A stretch of DNA of 64,000 nt. Source: an uncultured Lachnospiraceae bacterium (GTDB taxonomy: Bacteria; Bacillota; Clostridia; Lachnospirales; Lachnospiraceae). Below are positions 53,527 to 62,758 of this stretch, piece after piece; positions within the stretch are counted from its first letter, which is position 1; every line of letters starts with the position of its first letter. The DNA lies in contig CAKRTC010000005.1 in assembly GCA_934402055.1 (NCBI GenBank), forward strand, positions 1 to 64,000, written 5' to 3'. Below the pieces are notes generated by a model that saw nothing but the letters and a program-made list of their open reading frames with translations, ran no database searches and had not been told where the DNA came from. A program made the translations under genes and the position numbers.

Positions 53527-53592
53527 TGAGGTGGGAAAGTTTTGATACAAAGATCCTAAGATGACATCAAGATATATTGTTAAAGAACATAC

Positions 53593-54690
53593 ATGACGAC
53601 AGATACAAATAACAACAATAAAATATCGATTAGAGAATACGATAAGGAGCTTCCGCTTATAAGCGTGATCATGCCTGCCTACAATTCGGAGGCTAGCATT
53701 GAGAAGGCGGTGCTTTCATGTACGGGACAAAGTTATCCGAATGTCGAAATAATCATAGTAGATAACGGCTCGTCCGACGAGACACTTAAGGTCGCAAATA
53801 AGCTGTGTGAAAGCTGTTTCTTTAAGATGCCGGACGGAAGCAAAGCTCCGCGTATCAGGATAATTGCGCAGGATAACAAGGGCGTGTCCGCCGCAAGAAA
53901 TATAGCAATTAAAAATGCCGGTGGTGAGTATTTTGTTTCACTTGATTCGGATGATTATTATGACTTTGATACTATAGAAAGTCTGTATAAGACACTGACA
54001 GAGAATGATGCTGATGTCAGCATATGCGGCATAAGAAAGGTCTGGGAGCAGGAACCCGAGAAAAATACCGAGTATATTCCCGTAGCATTTTCAGGAGATA
54101 TAAAGGCATTTTCTGATGAAAGCTTTGTAAGGCTGTACGATCTTAATCTTATAGGTACGCATTCCAATAAGCTTTATAAGAGCTCTTTGATCAGAGATAA
54201 CTCTATATATTATAACGAGGGTCTTGCCGTAAATGAGGATATTGATTTCGTATTAAGATATCTTGCCGTATGCAGGAGGATGAGTGTAGTACCGAGAGCT
54301 TTTTTAAGCTATGTTCAGCACGAAAGAGGACAGAGCCTCATCAATACCTTTCAGCCGCACGGACTTAAGGGAGCGCTCATAGTATTGCAAAGCGCCGAAA
54401 GCTTCATGGATACCGCCGGCACGGAGGATAAGGTCAGACAGGAGATGTATAGACGCATGTTCGTGCATATCTGCTCTTTCGCAGGACTTATGTATTACAG
54501 AAGCGATTACGGCAGAGCCAAGATACGTGAAGAGCTGCATATGATGTGCGCAGACTCCGGATTTAAGCATTTGCTTAAGGAATACAAATGCAGCGAACCA
54601 AAGGAGGCACTGGCGCATTTTCTGCTTAAGCACGGCCTCGTAAGGATTTATGACGGTCTCTGTAGGATTATTTACAAAAATAAGCACTAA
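53593..54690 (+). CDS. Glycosyltransferase family 2 protein
   Basis: 365 residues. The GT2 A-domain shows SVIMPAYNSEASIEKAVLSC, IIIVDNGSSDETL, GVSAARNIAIKNAGGEYFVSLDSDDYYDFDTIE read as GVSAARNIAIKNAGG and SLDSDDYYDFD, and NEDIDFVLRYL as the later catalytic acid region. Inverting transferase for a surface polysaccharide; sugar unknown. The C-terminal 120 residues are helical and not recognised. No strong RBS is evident before the ATG at 53593. Confidence 0.88.
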   Translation: MTTDTNNNNKISIREYDKELPLISVIMPAYNSEASIEKAVLSCTGQSYPNVEIIIVDNGSSDETLKVANKLCESCFFKMPDGSKAPRIRIIAQDNKGVSAARNIAIKNAGGEYFVSLDSDDYYDFDTIESLYKTLTENDADVSICGIRKVWEQEPEKNTEYIPVAFSGDIKAFSDESFVRLYDLNLIGTHSNKLYKSSLIRDNSIYYNEGLAVNEDIDFVLRYLAVCRRMSVVPRAFLSYVQHERGQSLINTFQPHGLKGALIVLQSAESFMDTAGTEDKVRQEMYRRMFVHICSFAGLMYYRSDYGRAKIREELHMMCADSGFKHLLKEYKCSEPKEALAHFLLKHGLVRIYDGLCRIIYKNKH

Positions 54691-54797
54691 ACGGGATGAA
54701 AATGTTTACTTTTCTTAAGATAATATTCAAGAAATAAAGGAAGAAGCATGATATATTATTGTCAGCACAAGGATATAAGACATACACATAAAATGTT

Positions 54798-54826
54798 TTG
54801 ATCATATTCATACATCCTTATATATA
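54798..54826 (+). promoter_or_regulatory. Promoter of the secreted protein gene
   Basis: TTGATC, 17-nt spacer, TATATA (54821-54826), 30 nt before the ATG. RBS GGGAGGAGAGG follows. Confidence 0.6.
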
Positions 54827-54856
54827 AATTCAAGAGAATCGGGAGGAGAGGACACA

Positions 54857-55807
54857 ATGAGAAAGAGTTTAAAGAGAGCCGCACTTATTGCAGCAACAGG
54901 AGCAATGCTTATAGGAAGCGCATTCTCCGCACAGGCTGCTTCGGTATACAACGGACAGTGGTGCCAGGAGTCAAACGGAGGCTGGTGGTACAAGCTTACA
55001 GAGGATGGTAAGACCTTCCTTGCAAACACTTGGTACTGGATCAAGGATGCGGATGGTGTTGTAAGATGCTACTACTTTGATTACAACGGATGGCTTCAGA
55101 AAGACAAGACTATCGACGGTGAGACAGTAGATTCTGACGGACGTTGGGTAAAGAACGGCAAGGTACAGGAGGCAGATGCTTCCAAGGAGTATGCTACAAG
55201 CATAGACTTTGCAAAGCTTCACCAGACAACAACAAGCAACACAAGCACCAACAAGACAACAACAAGTACAGCAGGACTTAAGAAGAACGGCGGTAAGAAG
55301 ACATATAAGTCATCCGGTAAGGGAGATAATCCGAAGTCGGTAGCAGCAACACAGGGCTATACCAACTCCACCGTAACAGGTTCAACCATTACCAACAGCT
55401 GGGCTAACTTCCAGTTTACACTTTCGGGAGCTACTCCTAAGGTTGATACAACAGGATCCGGAACAGATATCTATACAGATTCGGATACAACATCAGATCT
55501 GTTTATCACATATTATCCGATGGATAAGTATACCGCAGGCAATACCAATATAGATACCTTCATCACAGGCTTCCTTGCAGACGCAAGAGGATATAAGGGC
55601 GGAGCCAAGGCAGCGGATATACAGCTCGGAGCATATACCTTCAAGCAGCTTACAAAGACTGTCAACACACCTGAGGGTAAGATGTACGATAATGCTTATA
55701 TCAGAGCAATCGACGGAACAAACTACGCAATGGTCATCACAGTTGAGAAGAACGGTAATTCACAGGATTATCTGTCATCACTCAAGACCATGGCTAAGGT
55801 AAGATAA
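54857..55807 (+). CDS. Secreted protein with aromatic-rich wall-binding-like segment
   Basis: 316 residues. Signal peptide MRKSLKRAALIAATGAML...SAQAAS with a likely cut near residue 28. Residues 30-100 are rich in W, Y and G (GQWCQESNGGWWYKL, NTWYWIKDADG, YYFDYNGWLQKD) and resemble choline-binding/glucan-binding repeats. A Thr/Ser/Asn linker follows (about 115-140). The last 150 residues form an unrecognised domain (AYTFKQLTKTVNTPEGKMYDNAY) that resembles lipoprotein-type PsbP-like or surface domains only vaguely. Probably exported and non-covalently bound to a wall polymer made by the adjacent glycosyltransferases (inference). Strong RBS. Confidence 0.75.
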   Translation: MRKSLKRAALIAATGAMLIGSAFSAQAASVYNGQWCQESNGGWWYKLTEDGKTFLANTWYWIKDADGVVRCYYFDYNGWLQKDKTIDGETVDSDGRWVKNGKVQEADASKEYATSIDFAKLHQTTTSNTSTNKTTTSTAGLKKNGGKKTYKSSGKGDNPKSVAATQGYTNSTVTGSTITNSWANFQFTLSGATPKVDTTGSGTDIYTDSDTTSDLFITYYPMDKYTAGNTNIDTFITGFLADARGYKGGAKAADIQLGAYTFKQLTKTVNTPEGKMYDNAYIRAIDGTNYAMVITVEKNGNSQDYLSSLKTMAKVR

Positions 55808-55826
55808 TAGAATTACATAGTTAATA

Positions 55827-55868
55827 AGACGATCCCGCAGGATAAAACCTGCGGGATCGTTGTTATGT
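55827..55868 (+). terminator. Terminator after the secreted protein gene
   Basis: Perfect 13-bp stem ACGATCCCGCAGG/CCTGCGGGATCGT, loop ATAAAA, then TGTTATGTT. Confidence 0.85.
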
Positions 55869-56033
55869 TAAAGAAAAGATTTACATTGATTATTAATTCT
55901 TGGAACTGTCCTAAAAGGCAGCGAAAACATCTGTATTTGAGATTTTGCACTTGTGGCAATCGACTCAATCAACTATAATCAATTAGTTAATTAGAAAATA
56001 CTAAGGAAGCAAGTGCGCATAAAGGAGAATATA

Positions 56034-57131
56034 ATGAAATTAGGTATCGTCGGATTGCCGAATGTCGGTAAATCCACACTTTTCAATTCAATAACCAAGG
56101 CAGGCGCAGAGTCGGCAAACTATCCGTTCTGCACCATAGATCCGAACGTTGGAGTCGTAGCTGTTCCGGATGAGAGACTTGACAAGCTTACCAAGCTCTA
56201 CAATTCCAAGAGCACTGTACCGGCTGTTATAGAGTTTGTAGATATAGCCGGCCTTGTTAAGGGTGCCTCCAAGGGTGAAGGACTCGGCAACCAGTTCCTT
56301 GCCAATATCAGAGAGTGCGATGCCATAATTCATGTTGTAAGATGCTTTGAGGATCCTAATGTAATCCACGTAGAGGGATCTGTAGATCCGATCAGAGATA
56401 TCGACACCATCAATCTTGAGCTCATATTTGCCGATATCGAGACACTTGACAAGCGCATCGCAAGAACAGCTAAGCTTGCCAATAACGACAAGACAGCCAA
56501 GAAGGAGCTTGAGACACTTAAGCGCCTTAAGGCAGTGCTTGAGGAGGGCAAGATGGCATCAAGCCTTGAGCCTGAGGATGATGACGAGAAGGCATTTATA
56601 GATTCGTTGTATTTGCTTACAACTAAGCCCGTCATCTTTGCAGCAAATGTTGCAGAGGATGATCTTGCCGATGACGGAGCCGACAACGAGTATGTACAGA
56701 GAGTGCGTGAGTATGCGGCCTCCACAGGCAACGGAGTATTTGTTATCTCGGCTCGTATCGAGGAAGAGATAGCAGATCTTGATGATGAGGAGAAGGCTGA
56801 GTATCTTGAGTCACTCGGCATCACAGAGTCAGGTCTCGACAAGCTCATCAAGGCAAGCTATGATTTGCTCGGGCTTATGTCTTTCCTTACCGCAGGAGAG
56901 AAGGAGACAAGAGCATGGACCATCAAGAAGGGTACCAAGGCTCCTCAGGCAGCAGGTAAGATCCATTCCGATTTTGAGAGAGGTTTCATCAGAGCCGAGG
57001 TCATCAATTATCAGGAACTTCTTGACTGCGGTTCACTTGCAGCAGCAAGAGAGAAGGGCTTGGTTCGCTCCGAGGGTAAGGACTACGTGGTACAGGACGG
57101 AGATACCATACTTTTCCGTTTCAATGTATGA
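56034..57131 (+). CDS. ychF: Redox-regulated ATPase YchF (OBG family)
   Basis: Obg-family P-loop protein that prefers ATP to GTP and binds ribosomes. 365 residues from the ATG at 56034 (RBS AAAGGAG). The in-frame GTG at 56013 lies upstream of that RBS and is rejected. G1 GLPNVGKSTLFN, G3 DIAGLVKGASKGEGLGNQFL, and a C-terminal TGS domain (RAWTIKKGTKAPQAAGKIH, GFIRAEVINYQELL). The helical domain between is normal. Confidence 0.96.
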   Translation: MKLGIVGLPNVGKSTLFNSITKAGAESANYPFCTIDPNVGVVAVPDERLDKLTKLYNSKSTVPAVIEFVDIAGLVKGASKGEGLGNQFLANIRECDAIIHVVRCFEDPNVIHVEGSVDPIRDIDTINLELIFADIETLDKRIARTAKLANNDKTAKKELETLKRLKAVLEEGKMASSLEPEDDDEKAFIDSLYLLTTKPVIFAANVAEDDLADDGADNEYVQRVREYAASTGNGVFVISARIEEEIADLDDEEKAEYLESLGITESGLDKLIKASYDLLGLMSFLTAGEKETRAWTIKKGTKAPQAAGKIHSDFERGFIRAEVINYQELLDCGSLAAAREKGLVRSEGKDYVVQDGDTILFRFNV

Positions 57132-57195
57132 TAATTGCCGCTTGGCAATCAGATTTTATATAGAATTTTAAAGTTTAGGGGTCAGTTATAGGTAT

Positions 57196-57306
57196 ATGTC
57201 TAATTCATTTTTGATTTTTTATGCTCTTGTGGCTATTATGTTATTGGCTTTATCAAAGAAGTTTGTTTGTGCGGTTTTGGAATTGGTAAGAGAGATCTTC
57301 AGATAA
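57196..57306 (+). CDS. Candidate small membrane protein, 36 residues
   Basis: Short ORF after ychF. It begins MSNSFLIFYALVAIMLLALS, a single hydrophobic helix of about 17 residues, and ends in a charged helix-like segment KKFVCAVLELVREIFR. A weak AGG lies 5 nt before the ATG and an AGGGG 15-20 nt before. A strong terminator follows at 57368. It may be an independent small transcript or a ychF 3' extension. No homologue is recalled and the call rests on composition alone. Confidence 0.35.
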   Translation: MSNSFLIFYALVAIMLLALSKKFVCAVLELVREIFR

Positions 57307-57366
57307 GCAGGTATCAGAGCCGGTACGATTTCTTTTGATTACAAGATAATATAAGTTATAAAATAA

Positions 57367-57416
57367 GAAAGCACTTTCATGAATGCAGGTAGCATTCACG
57401 AAAGTGCTTTTTACAG
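57367..57416. terminator. Bidirectional terminator downstream of ychF
   Basis: AAAGCACTTTC-A-TGAATGC/GCATTCA-C-GAAAGTGCTTT, 18 paired bases around one mismatch, loop AGGTA, then TTTAC. The A-rich left flank would also serve the leftward HPt gene. 57417-57503 shows nothing further. Confidence 0.85.
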
Positions 57417-57503
57417 TTTGCGCGCCATGGGCACACTCTGACGGGTGCAATAGGACGGCACACATTATTTCATCAATAATAGCAATATGAGCAGGCAGAC
57501 GAA

Positions 57504-57866
57504 TCAGTCCTTTTCTGCAGAAAATCGGCTGAGGGTATCAATGACCAGACTGTAAGCATCCTTAAGTTCTCCGACAAGTCCGGCATCAGGAGTTACATCG
57601 GTCTTGCCGCGAAGCTGCTCGGTGAGTTCTGAGGAAGCCTTACATAGGCGTGTAAAGCCTAAGTTTGCAGCAATTCCCTTCATGGTATGCGCAGCCTGAA
57701 ATATCTGTTGTGTATCATTGTTTTCAAGAGCAGCGAGCATAGCATCCATGGTTTTATCTGAAGGAAATTTCATTATAAACTTCTCAACAAGAGCATCATT
57801 CATCATCCTTGACAATGCATCATCGTAATCTCCGCCAAGTGTTTCAAAGCATTCACGTAATTCCAT
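57504..57866 (-). CDS. Stand-alone HPt (histidine phosphotransfer) protein
   Basis: 120 residues from the ATG at 57866, chosen because GGAGG lies 5 nt upstream (the in-frame TTG at 57878 is part of that site). An HPt four-helix bundle is predicted with the phosphoryl histidine in QAAHTMKGIAANLG (H60, HxxKG). It would pass phosphate between a hybrid kinase and a response regulator, but no hybrid kinase is in the window. Promoter region 57885-57990 has a GTCG...CGAC dyad. Confidence 0.85.
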   Translation of the reverse strand: MELRECFETLGGDYDDALSRMMNDALVEKFIMKFPSDKTMDAMLAALENNDTQQIFQAAHTMKGIAANLGFTRLCKASSELTEQLRGKTDVTPDAGLVGELKDAYSLVIDTLSRFSAEKD

Positions 57867-58005
57867 TGTTTCCTCCAAGTAAGTGATAATCTGTTTTTGA
57901 TCCTATATGTCGTTTTATATTAAAATCGACATCTTTATGTCTATATACACAGACAATAAGATAATAGCATAAGTAAGTATTGAATTCTATAAAAGGCATG
58001 TCATA

Positions 58006-58054
58006 TGAAAAAAAATACTTCCCTACCACTAAAAGACTTAGTGGTAGAGAAGTT
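58006..58054 (-). terminator. Terminator of the leftward ABC operon
   Basis: Minus strand: CTACCACTAA/TTAGTGGTAG, 10-bp perfect stem with a 5-nt loop, then AAGTATTTTTTTT. It ends the four-gene operon starting at 62758. Confidence 0.8.
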
Positions 58055-58088
58055 AAATAGGTAAAGCTTTGTTTTTATGAACCGTAGT

Positions 58089-59549
58089 TTAACCTAAAAC
58101 TATCGAATAAACCGCCTCGCAAAGAGCAACAACACTCTTACGGGATACAAGCTTGCTGCTCTTGTCCGGAGAAACAAGTATGCAGTCACTGCCGTTATAA
58201 CGGTAGATGTCGAGAGTTTCATCAGGATGAGAACTGTCGGAGCTCTTAAGGTGTATGCTGAGCTCTTTCTTTAATGCAGGAGTCTCATCTGTAACAGCAG
58301 TTGCCTTAACAGCTTCTATGGCACTCTGAATATTGCTTATGTCCACGGTGCTGCCGTTATAGCTCCAGTCTGTTCCGCCTACAAGCTTCTTATCGCCTGT
58401 AAATGTATAAGTATTTCCGTCAAGCTCAAAATCTATACTCTCTGCCTTATCAAAACCTGAAGGAATGAGTTCGGATTTTACGAAGTCGCCCAATTTTGCT
58501 GCGGTAATAGTCTTATAATCCTCATCGCTGAGTTTGTATACGAGCTTGGAATCATTAAAGCGTATGTAGGTACTTGCGCTGCTCTCTTTATCGGAGTCGG
58601 CATCAGATGTTGCATCGGCTGTGTCCTCGGAGCTATCCTCCAATAGTTTTCCTTGTGCATCAAACTTATCCTTGTCCTTTGGATCTATACCTATGCTGAA
58701 GCTGTATTCACCGGTTTCGCCTGTTTTTTTACCCTTGTCGTCTGTCTTAGGATAGCTTATATCGACAGAGAGTACAGGCTGATCGAGACCGTATTCTCCG
58801 AGCTTGTCCTCACTGAAGTTATGATCCACGCAGTTATCAAGAGAGACTTCCGAAACCGCCTCGAGATAGCTCTTAACTTTTTCGGAATCAAGTGCCTCAT
58901 TATTGCAATAGTAAACATCTTCATCACTGTAGGCAGCGGAATTATTTATATTATAGCTGATACTGTATTCTGTATCTATTTCGCTTCCGGATACCTTGAT
59001 GCTGTCTGCGGTCTCAGGGGCAGGGATCTCGTCTGACTTTGTAAAGTAATCCAGAGTCTTGTTGAAGGCATCAAGAGGATCGGTCTTTACCAGATATACA
59101 TTGCCGTCATCAATGGAGACATAACGCTCCTGATCCATGGTGCTGAAACCGCCGAGTTTGACAGTATAATCCTTATCGGAGGTACTGAAGCTTATGGTGC
59201 ATTCTGGTTGATCGAGACCGTAATCCGAGAGCTTCTCAGGTTCCTCAATAATGAAGCTTACGCCGAATTCCTCGAAGAGCTTAAGCAGCTCGTTTATCTT
59301 ATCTTCGTCAACCGGAAGGCTTGCGTCATCATCACTCTGCCATACTCCGTCTTTTTTACTGAAGGAGAGCTTACTGCCGTCATGCTCCCAGGAGAGCTTG
59401 GCAACATCATCACTCGGAACTTCAAGCACTATATCATCGCTTGCCTTGATCTTTTCCTTCTTTATCTCATGACTGCTTACAATGATGGTTGCGATACACA
59501 CAACAGCAAGTACGGCAAGCAGTATACCTAACTTTTTCAGCTTATCCAT
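58089..59549 (-). CDS. DUF4340 domain protein of a gliding-type ABC system
   Basis: 486 residues. One N-terminal membrane helix (LGILLAVLAVVCIATIIVSS), then a large extracytoplasmic region with repeats of the DUF4340 type (FEEFGVSFIIEEPEKLSDYGLDQPECTISF and again DNCVDHNFSEDKLGEYGLDQPVLSVDI, quoted in part: LSDYGLDQPECTISF, LGEYGLDQPVLSVDI). An acidic spacer (EDSSEDTADATSDADSDKES) splits it. Function unknown; always seen with the GldG-like protein and ABC permease. Start overlaps the GldG-like stop by 8 nt. Confidence 0.85.
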   Translation of the reverse strand: MDKLKKLGILLAVLAVVCIATIIVSSHEIKKEKIKASDDIVLEVPSDDVAKLSWEHDGSKLSFSKKDGVWQSDDDASLPVDEDKINELLKLFEEFGVSFIIEEPEKLSDYGLDQPECTISFSTSDKDYTVKLGGFSTMDQERYVSIDDGNVYLVKTDPLDAFNKTLDYFTKSDEIPAPETADSIKVSGSEIDTEYSISYNINNSAAYSDEDVYYCNNEALDSEKVKSYLEAVSEVSLDNCVDHNFSEDKLGEYGLDQPVLSVDISYPKTDDKGKKTGETGEYSFSIGIDPKDKDKFDAQGKLLEDSSEDTADATSDADSDKESSASTYIRFNDSKLVYKLSDEDYKTITAAKLGDFVKSELIPSGFDKAESIDFELDGNTYTFTGDKKLVGGTDWSYNGSTVDISNIQSAIEAVKATAVTDETPALKKELSIHLKSSDSSHPDETLDIYRYNGSDCILVSPDKSSKLVSRKSVVALCEAVYSIVLG

Positions 59550-60942
59550 TTTTCTTTCTCCTCCTTACAAGCACTACGGCAATACCGGCAGCAACGAAGA
59601 AAACAGGGATAATGCCTATCATGATTGCTTTAAGCAAAGCGGCGTCGGATGCATTTATTGTAAGGTAATTATATCCTAATGACTTTGTTCTGATAGCTAT
59701 ATGTTCGTCGTCACCTATAAGCGAGCTTAAGGCATTCATGCAGAAGTTAAGGTTGGCACCTGATGAGTATGCGTTATAAAGCTCGTCGGTAAATGCTGAG
59801 GAGGATACCCAGATGATCTTGCCTTCGTTTTCTGTGCTTACAGAAACAGCAAGTGCAAACGGTCCTGATGCGTCGCCGGCTTCCTTTTCATAGCTTTTGA
59901 TATTAAGACCGTCAGCCTTGCAGAATGAATCATCGGATGTGACTAAGAGCTCCTTGGCATGAGAGGTATCGGATACCTTCATTCCCTGGGCTATGGCAAC
60001 GACTACTTTGTAATTGTCATTAACGATAGGATCTGTTATATCACTGTTCTCTATATCGGGAAGCAATACATACGGAGCCTGCAATGCATAGTGCTCTCTG
60101 TCTCCTTCGACTACCACACCGTCTACAGGCTCAACTCCGTAGTCTGCCATGAGTGAGTACAGATTGCTGAGTGTTCCGCTTTGTGTAGGACCGGCAAATA
60201 CGAAGAGCTTGCCTCCCATGGCAGTGTAGTTTTTAAGCATATCGCATTCTGTCTCGGAAATATCGCTTGCAGGAGCGTTGATTATGATGCAGTCGGCATC
60301 CTCAGGGATATTATCCTCGTTAAGTAGGGATATGGACTCAATATCGGCGTTGTCCTTTTTGATCTCATTTTTAAGATTGTCGCTGAGCTCGGCTTCGCCG
60401 TGACCCGTAAGAGTGTATACATGAGACGAATCATCACTTACCACATAATTAATGGCAGAGGTGATCTGACCCTCGCCGTCAAAGGAGTAGCTCTGTGTAT
60501 AATAGCTCGAATCAATATCACTGAGATATATGCTGTCAAAGCCTATATAACGGCTGCGGTCACCGCATTCAACGACAAGACTGTTGTTAGCAACGGTATC
60601 ATCTGTATATTGTGACGCAAATGTCGGAAATACATCAGGATTCTTCCTTGTCAGATGTATATGATCGGACATGGCATCATATTTATTGAGCAGGTTTTCA
60701 AGAACAGCGTCCTCCTTGCCGTCCTGAACTATCCAATAGATATCAACGTCCTTATCGAGCGCATTGACAACTGCCTTTGTATTGCTTGTTACCGAATAGA
60801 GCTTCTGCGAGCTGATATCAAGCTTTGTAAGATTGTCAGGAAGGACAGATACAAATATATTGAGCACAACAAGTATGGCAAGCACTATGGCTGTAGCTGC
60901 AAGTGAATACATACCGCCGCGCAGCGCATTTTTATTTTTCAT
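59542..60942 (-). CDS. GldG-like auxiliary ABC membrane protein
   Basis: 466 residues with a membrane helix at each end (SLAATAIVLAILVVLNIFV; PVFFVAAGIAVVLVRRRKK) and a large outside domain. Motifs KLDISSQKLYSVTSNTKAVV, DVDIYWIV, HVYTLTGHGEAELSD, DCIIINAPASDISETECDML and GGKLFVFAGPTQSG match the GldG/ABC-2 auxiliary (DUF4350-like) family. Bacteroidetes GldG is required for gliding; in Clostridia the role is unknown. Its ATG overlaps the permease stop by one base. Confidence 0.88.
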   Translation of the reverse strand: MKNKNALRGGMYSLAATAIVLAILVVLNIFVSVLPDNLTKLDISSQKLYSVTSNTKAVVNALDKDVDIYWIVQDGKEDAVLENLLNKYDAMSDHIHLTRKNPDVFPTFASQYTDDTVANNSLVVECGDRSRYIGFDSIYLSDIDSSYYTQSYSFDGEGQITSAINYVVSDDSSHVYTLTGHGEAELSDNLKNEIKKDNADIESISLLNEDNIPEDADCIIINAPASDISETECDMLKNYTAMGGKLFVFAGPTQSGTLSNLYSLMADYGVEPVDGVVVEGDREHYALQAPYVLLPDIENSDITDPIVNDNYKVVVAIAQGMKVSDTSHAKELLVTSDDSFCKADGLNIKSYEKEAGDASGPFALAVSVSTENEGKIIWVSSSAFTDELYNAYSSGANLNFCMNALSSLIGDDEHIAIRTKSLGYNYLTINASDAALLKAIMIGIIPVFFVAAGIAVVLVRRRKKNG

Positions 60943-61805
60943 CAGTTGTACCTCCTTTTCTCAAGAGACTGTACGGTAAGAAATAAGAAAAATGCCGCAA
61001 CGCTTAAGTAAAATACCACGGAGCCTATATCAAATACTCCGTTTACAAAGGTGGCGAATCTTGAGAATAATGAAAGCTTTGACATTATGGCAGGAACAAG
61101 TCCTGTGTAAATATCGGATTTCAGATAATAGCTTATGCCGAGTGCAAGAATGATCACTATAAATAATACACAGGCGATATTGTCATTTTTTGTGCAATAG
61201 TAGACTACCAGAGCAAGGATAGCGACACAGATCATAAGCACTATCAATGAACCGAAAGCCGAAGAGGAGACCTGCTCGGCAAGACTGACACTAAAGTAGT
61301 TAAAAAGCAGTATCGGTATGGTAATGCCGGCGGCAATACCTTGATTTTCGGTTAGAGACGAAATAAACATGCCCACCGCTATCATTGCAGCTCCCATCAG
61401 AAAAAATGCGAGCAATGCACCATAGGATGTAAGCAGATATACCTCACCGAAATGAGCAAAGATCATCGGATAAATCGCAATAACGGCGAGCGGAACAAAG
61501 AATACAAGCAATACCGCAAGGAATTTGCCGATGACTATGTTCGAAGCCGTTATAGGCAGCGAATATAAGAGCTTATCTGTACGCTGTCTTTTTTCGTCCG
61601 AGATGATACGCATGGTAAGTATAGGGAGTATGACAACTGTTACTATACAGATAAACTGCAAAACATACTCAAAATTGGCAACTGCGGATTGTATATTGTA
61701 CAGCATTGCTCCAATGCCGGTGAATATGAGCAAGAATGCGCAGAACAGATAAGTTATAAATGAGTGCAGGTAAGCCTTAAGCTCATGCCTGAATATAGCA
61801 ATCAT
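60942..61805 (-). CDS. ABC-2 type permease (GldF-like)
   Basis: 287 residues with six hydrophobic segments. IAIFRHELKAYLHSFITYLFCAFLLIF at the start and SDEKRQRTDKLLYSLPITASNIVIGKFLAV are typical of the GldF/NosY type (short quotes: DEKRQRTDKLLYSLPIT). It is the membrane half of the exporter with the ATPase upstream. ATGA overlap with the ATPase stop. Confidence 0.9.
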   Translation of the reverse strand: MIAIFRHELKAYLHSFITYLFCAFLLIFTGIGAMLYNIQSAVANFEYVLQFICIVTVVILPILTMRIISDEKRQRTDKLLYSLPITASNIVIGKFLAVLLVFFVPLAVIAIYPMIFAHFGEVYLLTSYGALLAFFLMGAAMIAVGMFISSLTENQGIAAGITIPILLFNYFSVSLAEQVSSSAFGSLIVLMICVAILALVVYYCTKNDNIACVLFIVIILALGISYYLKSDIYTGLVPAIMSKLSLFSRFATFVNGVFDIGSVVFYLSVAAFFLFLTVQSLEKRRYN

Positions 61806-62758
61806 GCTTCTTTGACCTCACTTTCTTCGGAGCTTGTAAGCTCTAGGAATATTTCTTCAAGATCTGCCTTGTGAGAACTGATCTCATATATAGGGAGCTT
61901 TTTTTCGGCAAAACTTAAGACAAGCTCGCAGCAGATATCGTTAAGCTCCTGTTTATCGGTCTGTGCATTTACAGTGATTCCGTCTGAACAGTCCTCAATG
62001 TCATAGCTTAGGATATGTTCATCACCCTTAAGCAGTTCATCAGCCTCGGCCTTTGTGGCACGAACCTTAAAGCTTATGCTTCCGGAAGCTGTCATAACAT
62101 CCTCAAGTCCGGCTGTTGTGTTATACGCAACAAGCTTACCGTGCGACAGTATAAGCACCTTATCGCAGATGGCCTGTACTTCGGACAGTATGTGAGAGCT
62201 GAATATGACAGTGTGAGTTTCACCAAGCTTGCGGATAAGCTCTCGTATCTCGATTATCTGTAAGGGATCGAGACCTACGGTCGGCTCATCCAGGATTATA
62301 AGCTTGGGGTCTCCGAGCAGAGCCTCGGCTATACCTACTCTCTGTCTGTATCCCTTTGATAATGAAGAGATAAGTCTGCCGCGCATAGGTGTAAGACCGG
62401 TCTTTTCAATAACATCCTCTATACCGGCCTTAAACTTGTCACCCTTAAGTCCTTTGGCTTCGGCTACAAAACGAAGATATTCTTCGGGAGTCTCACTGAC
62501 GTAGAGCGGAGGGATCTCGGGAAGGTAACCTATAAGCTTTTTTGCGGTTTCGGGTTCTTCGAAAATATCGTGACCGTCTATGCTGACGCTTCCTTCTGTG
62601 GCGGAAAGACAGCCGGTTATGATATTCATGGTAGTGGATTTACCGGCTCCGTTGGGACCGAGAAAACCGTATACATGACCGTCGTCTATCTCAAAGGACA
62701 GATCGTCGACAGCCTTGAAGCTGCCGTAGCATTTGGTCAAATGCTCTATTTTGATCAT
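61802..62758 (-). CDS. ABC transporter ATPase (GldA-like)
   Basis: 318 residues from the ATG at 62758 (RBS GAGAGGTG); an ATG at 62773 lies upstream of that RBS. Walker A GFLGPNGAGKSTTMN, Q loop LPEIPPLYVSETPEE, signature LSKGYRQRVGIAEALL, Walker B LIILDEPTVGLDP and the H loop HTVIFSSHILSE are complete. First gene of a leftward operon ATPase-permease-GldG-DUF4340. Substrate unknown; such systems are exporters or mechanical devices at the membrane. Confidence 0.94.
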   Translation of the reverse strand: MIKIEHLTKCYGSFKAVDDLSFEIDDGHVYGFLGPNGAGKSTTMNIITGCLSATEGSVSIDGHDIFEEPETAKKLIGYLPEIPPLYVSETPEEYLRFVAEAKGLKGDKFKAGIEDVIEKTGLTPMRGRLISSLSKGYRQRVGIAEALLGDPKLIILDEPTVGLDPLQIIEIRELIRKLGETHTVIFSSHILSEVQAICDKVLILSHGKLVAYNTTAGLEDVMTASGSISFKVRATKAEADELLKGDEHILSYDIEDCSDGITVNAQTDKQELNDICCELVLSFAEKKLPIYEISSHKADLEEIFLELTSSEESEVKEA

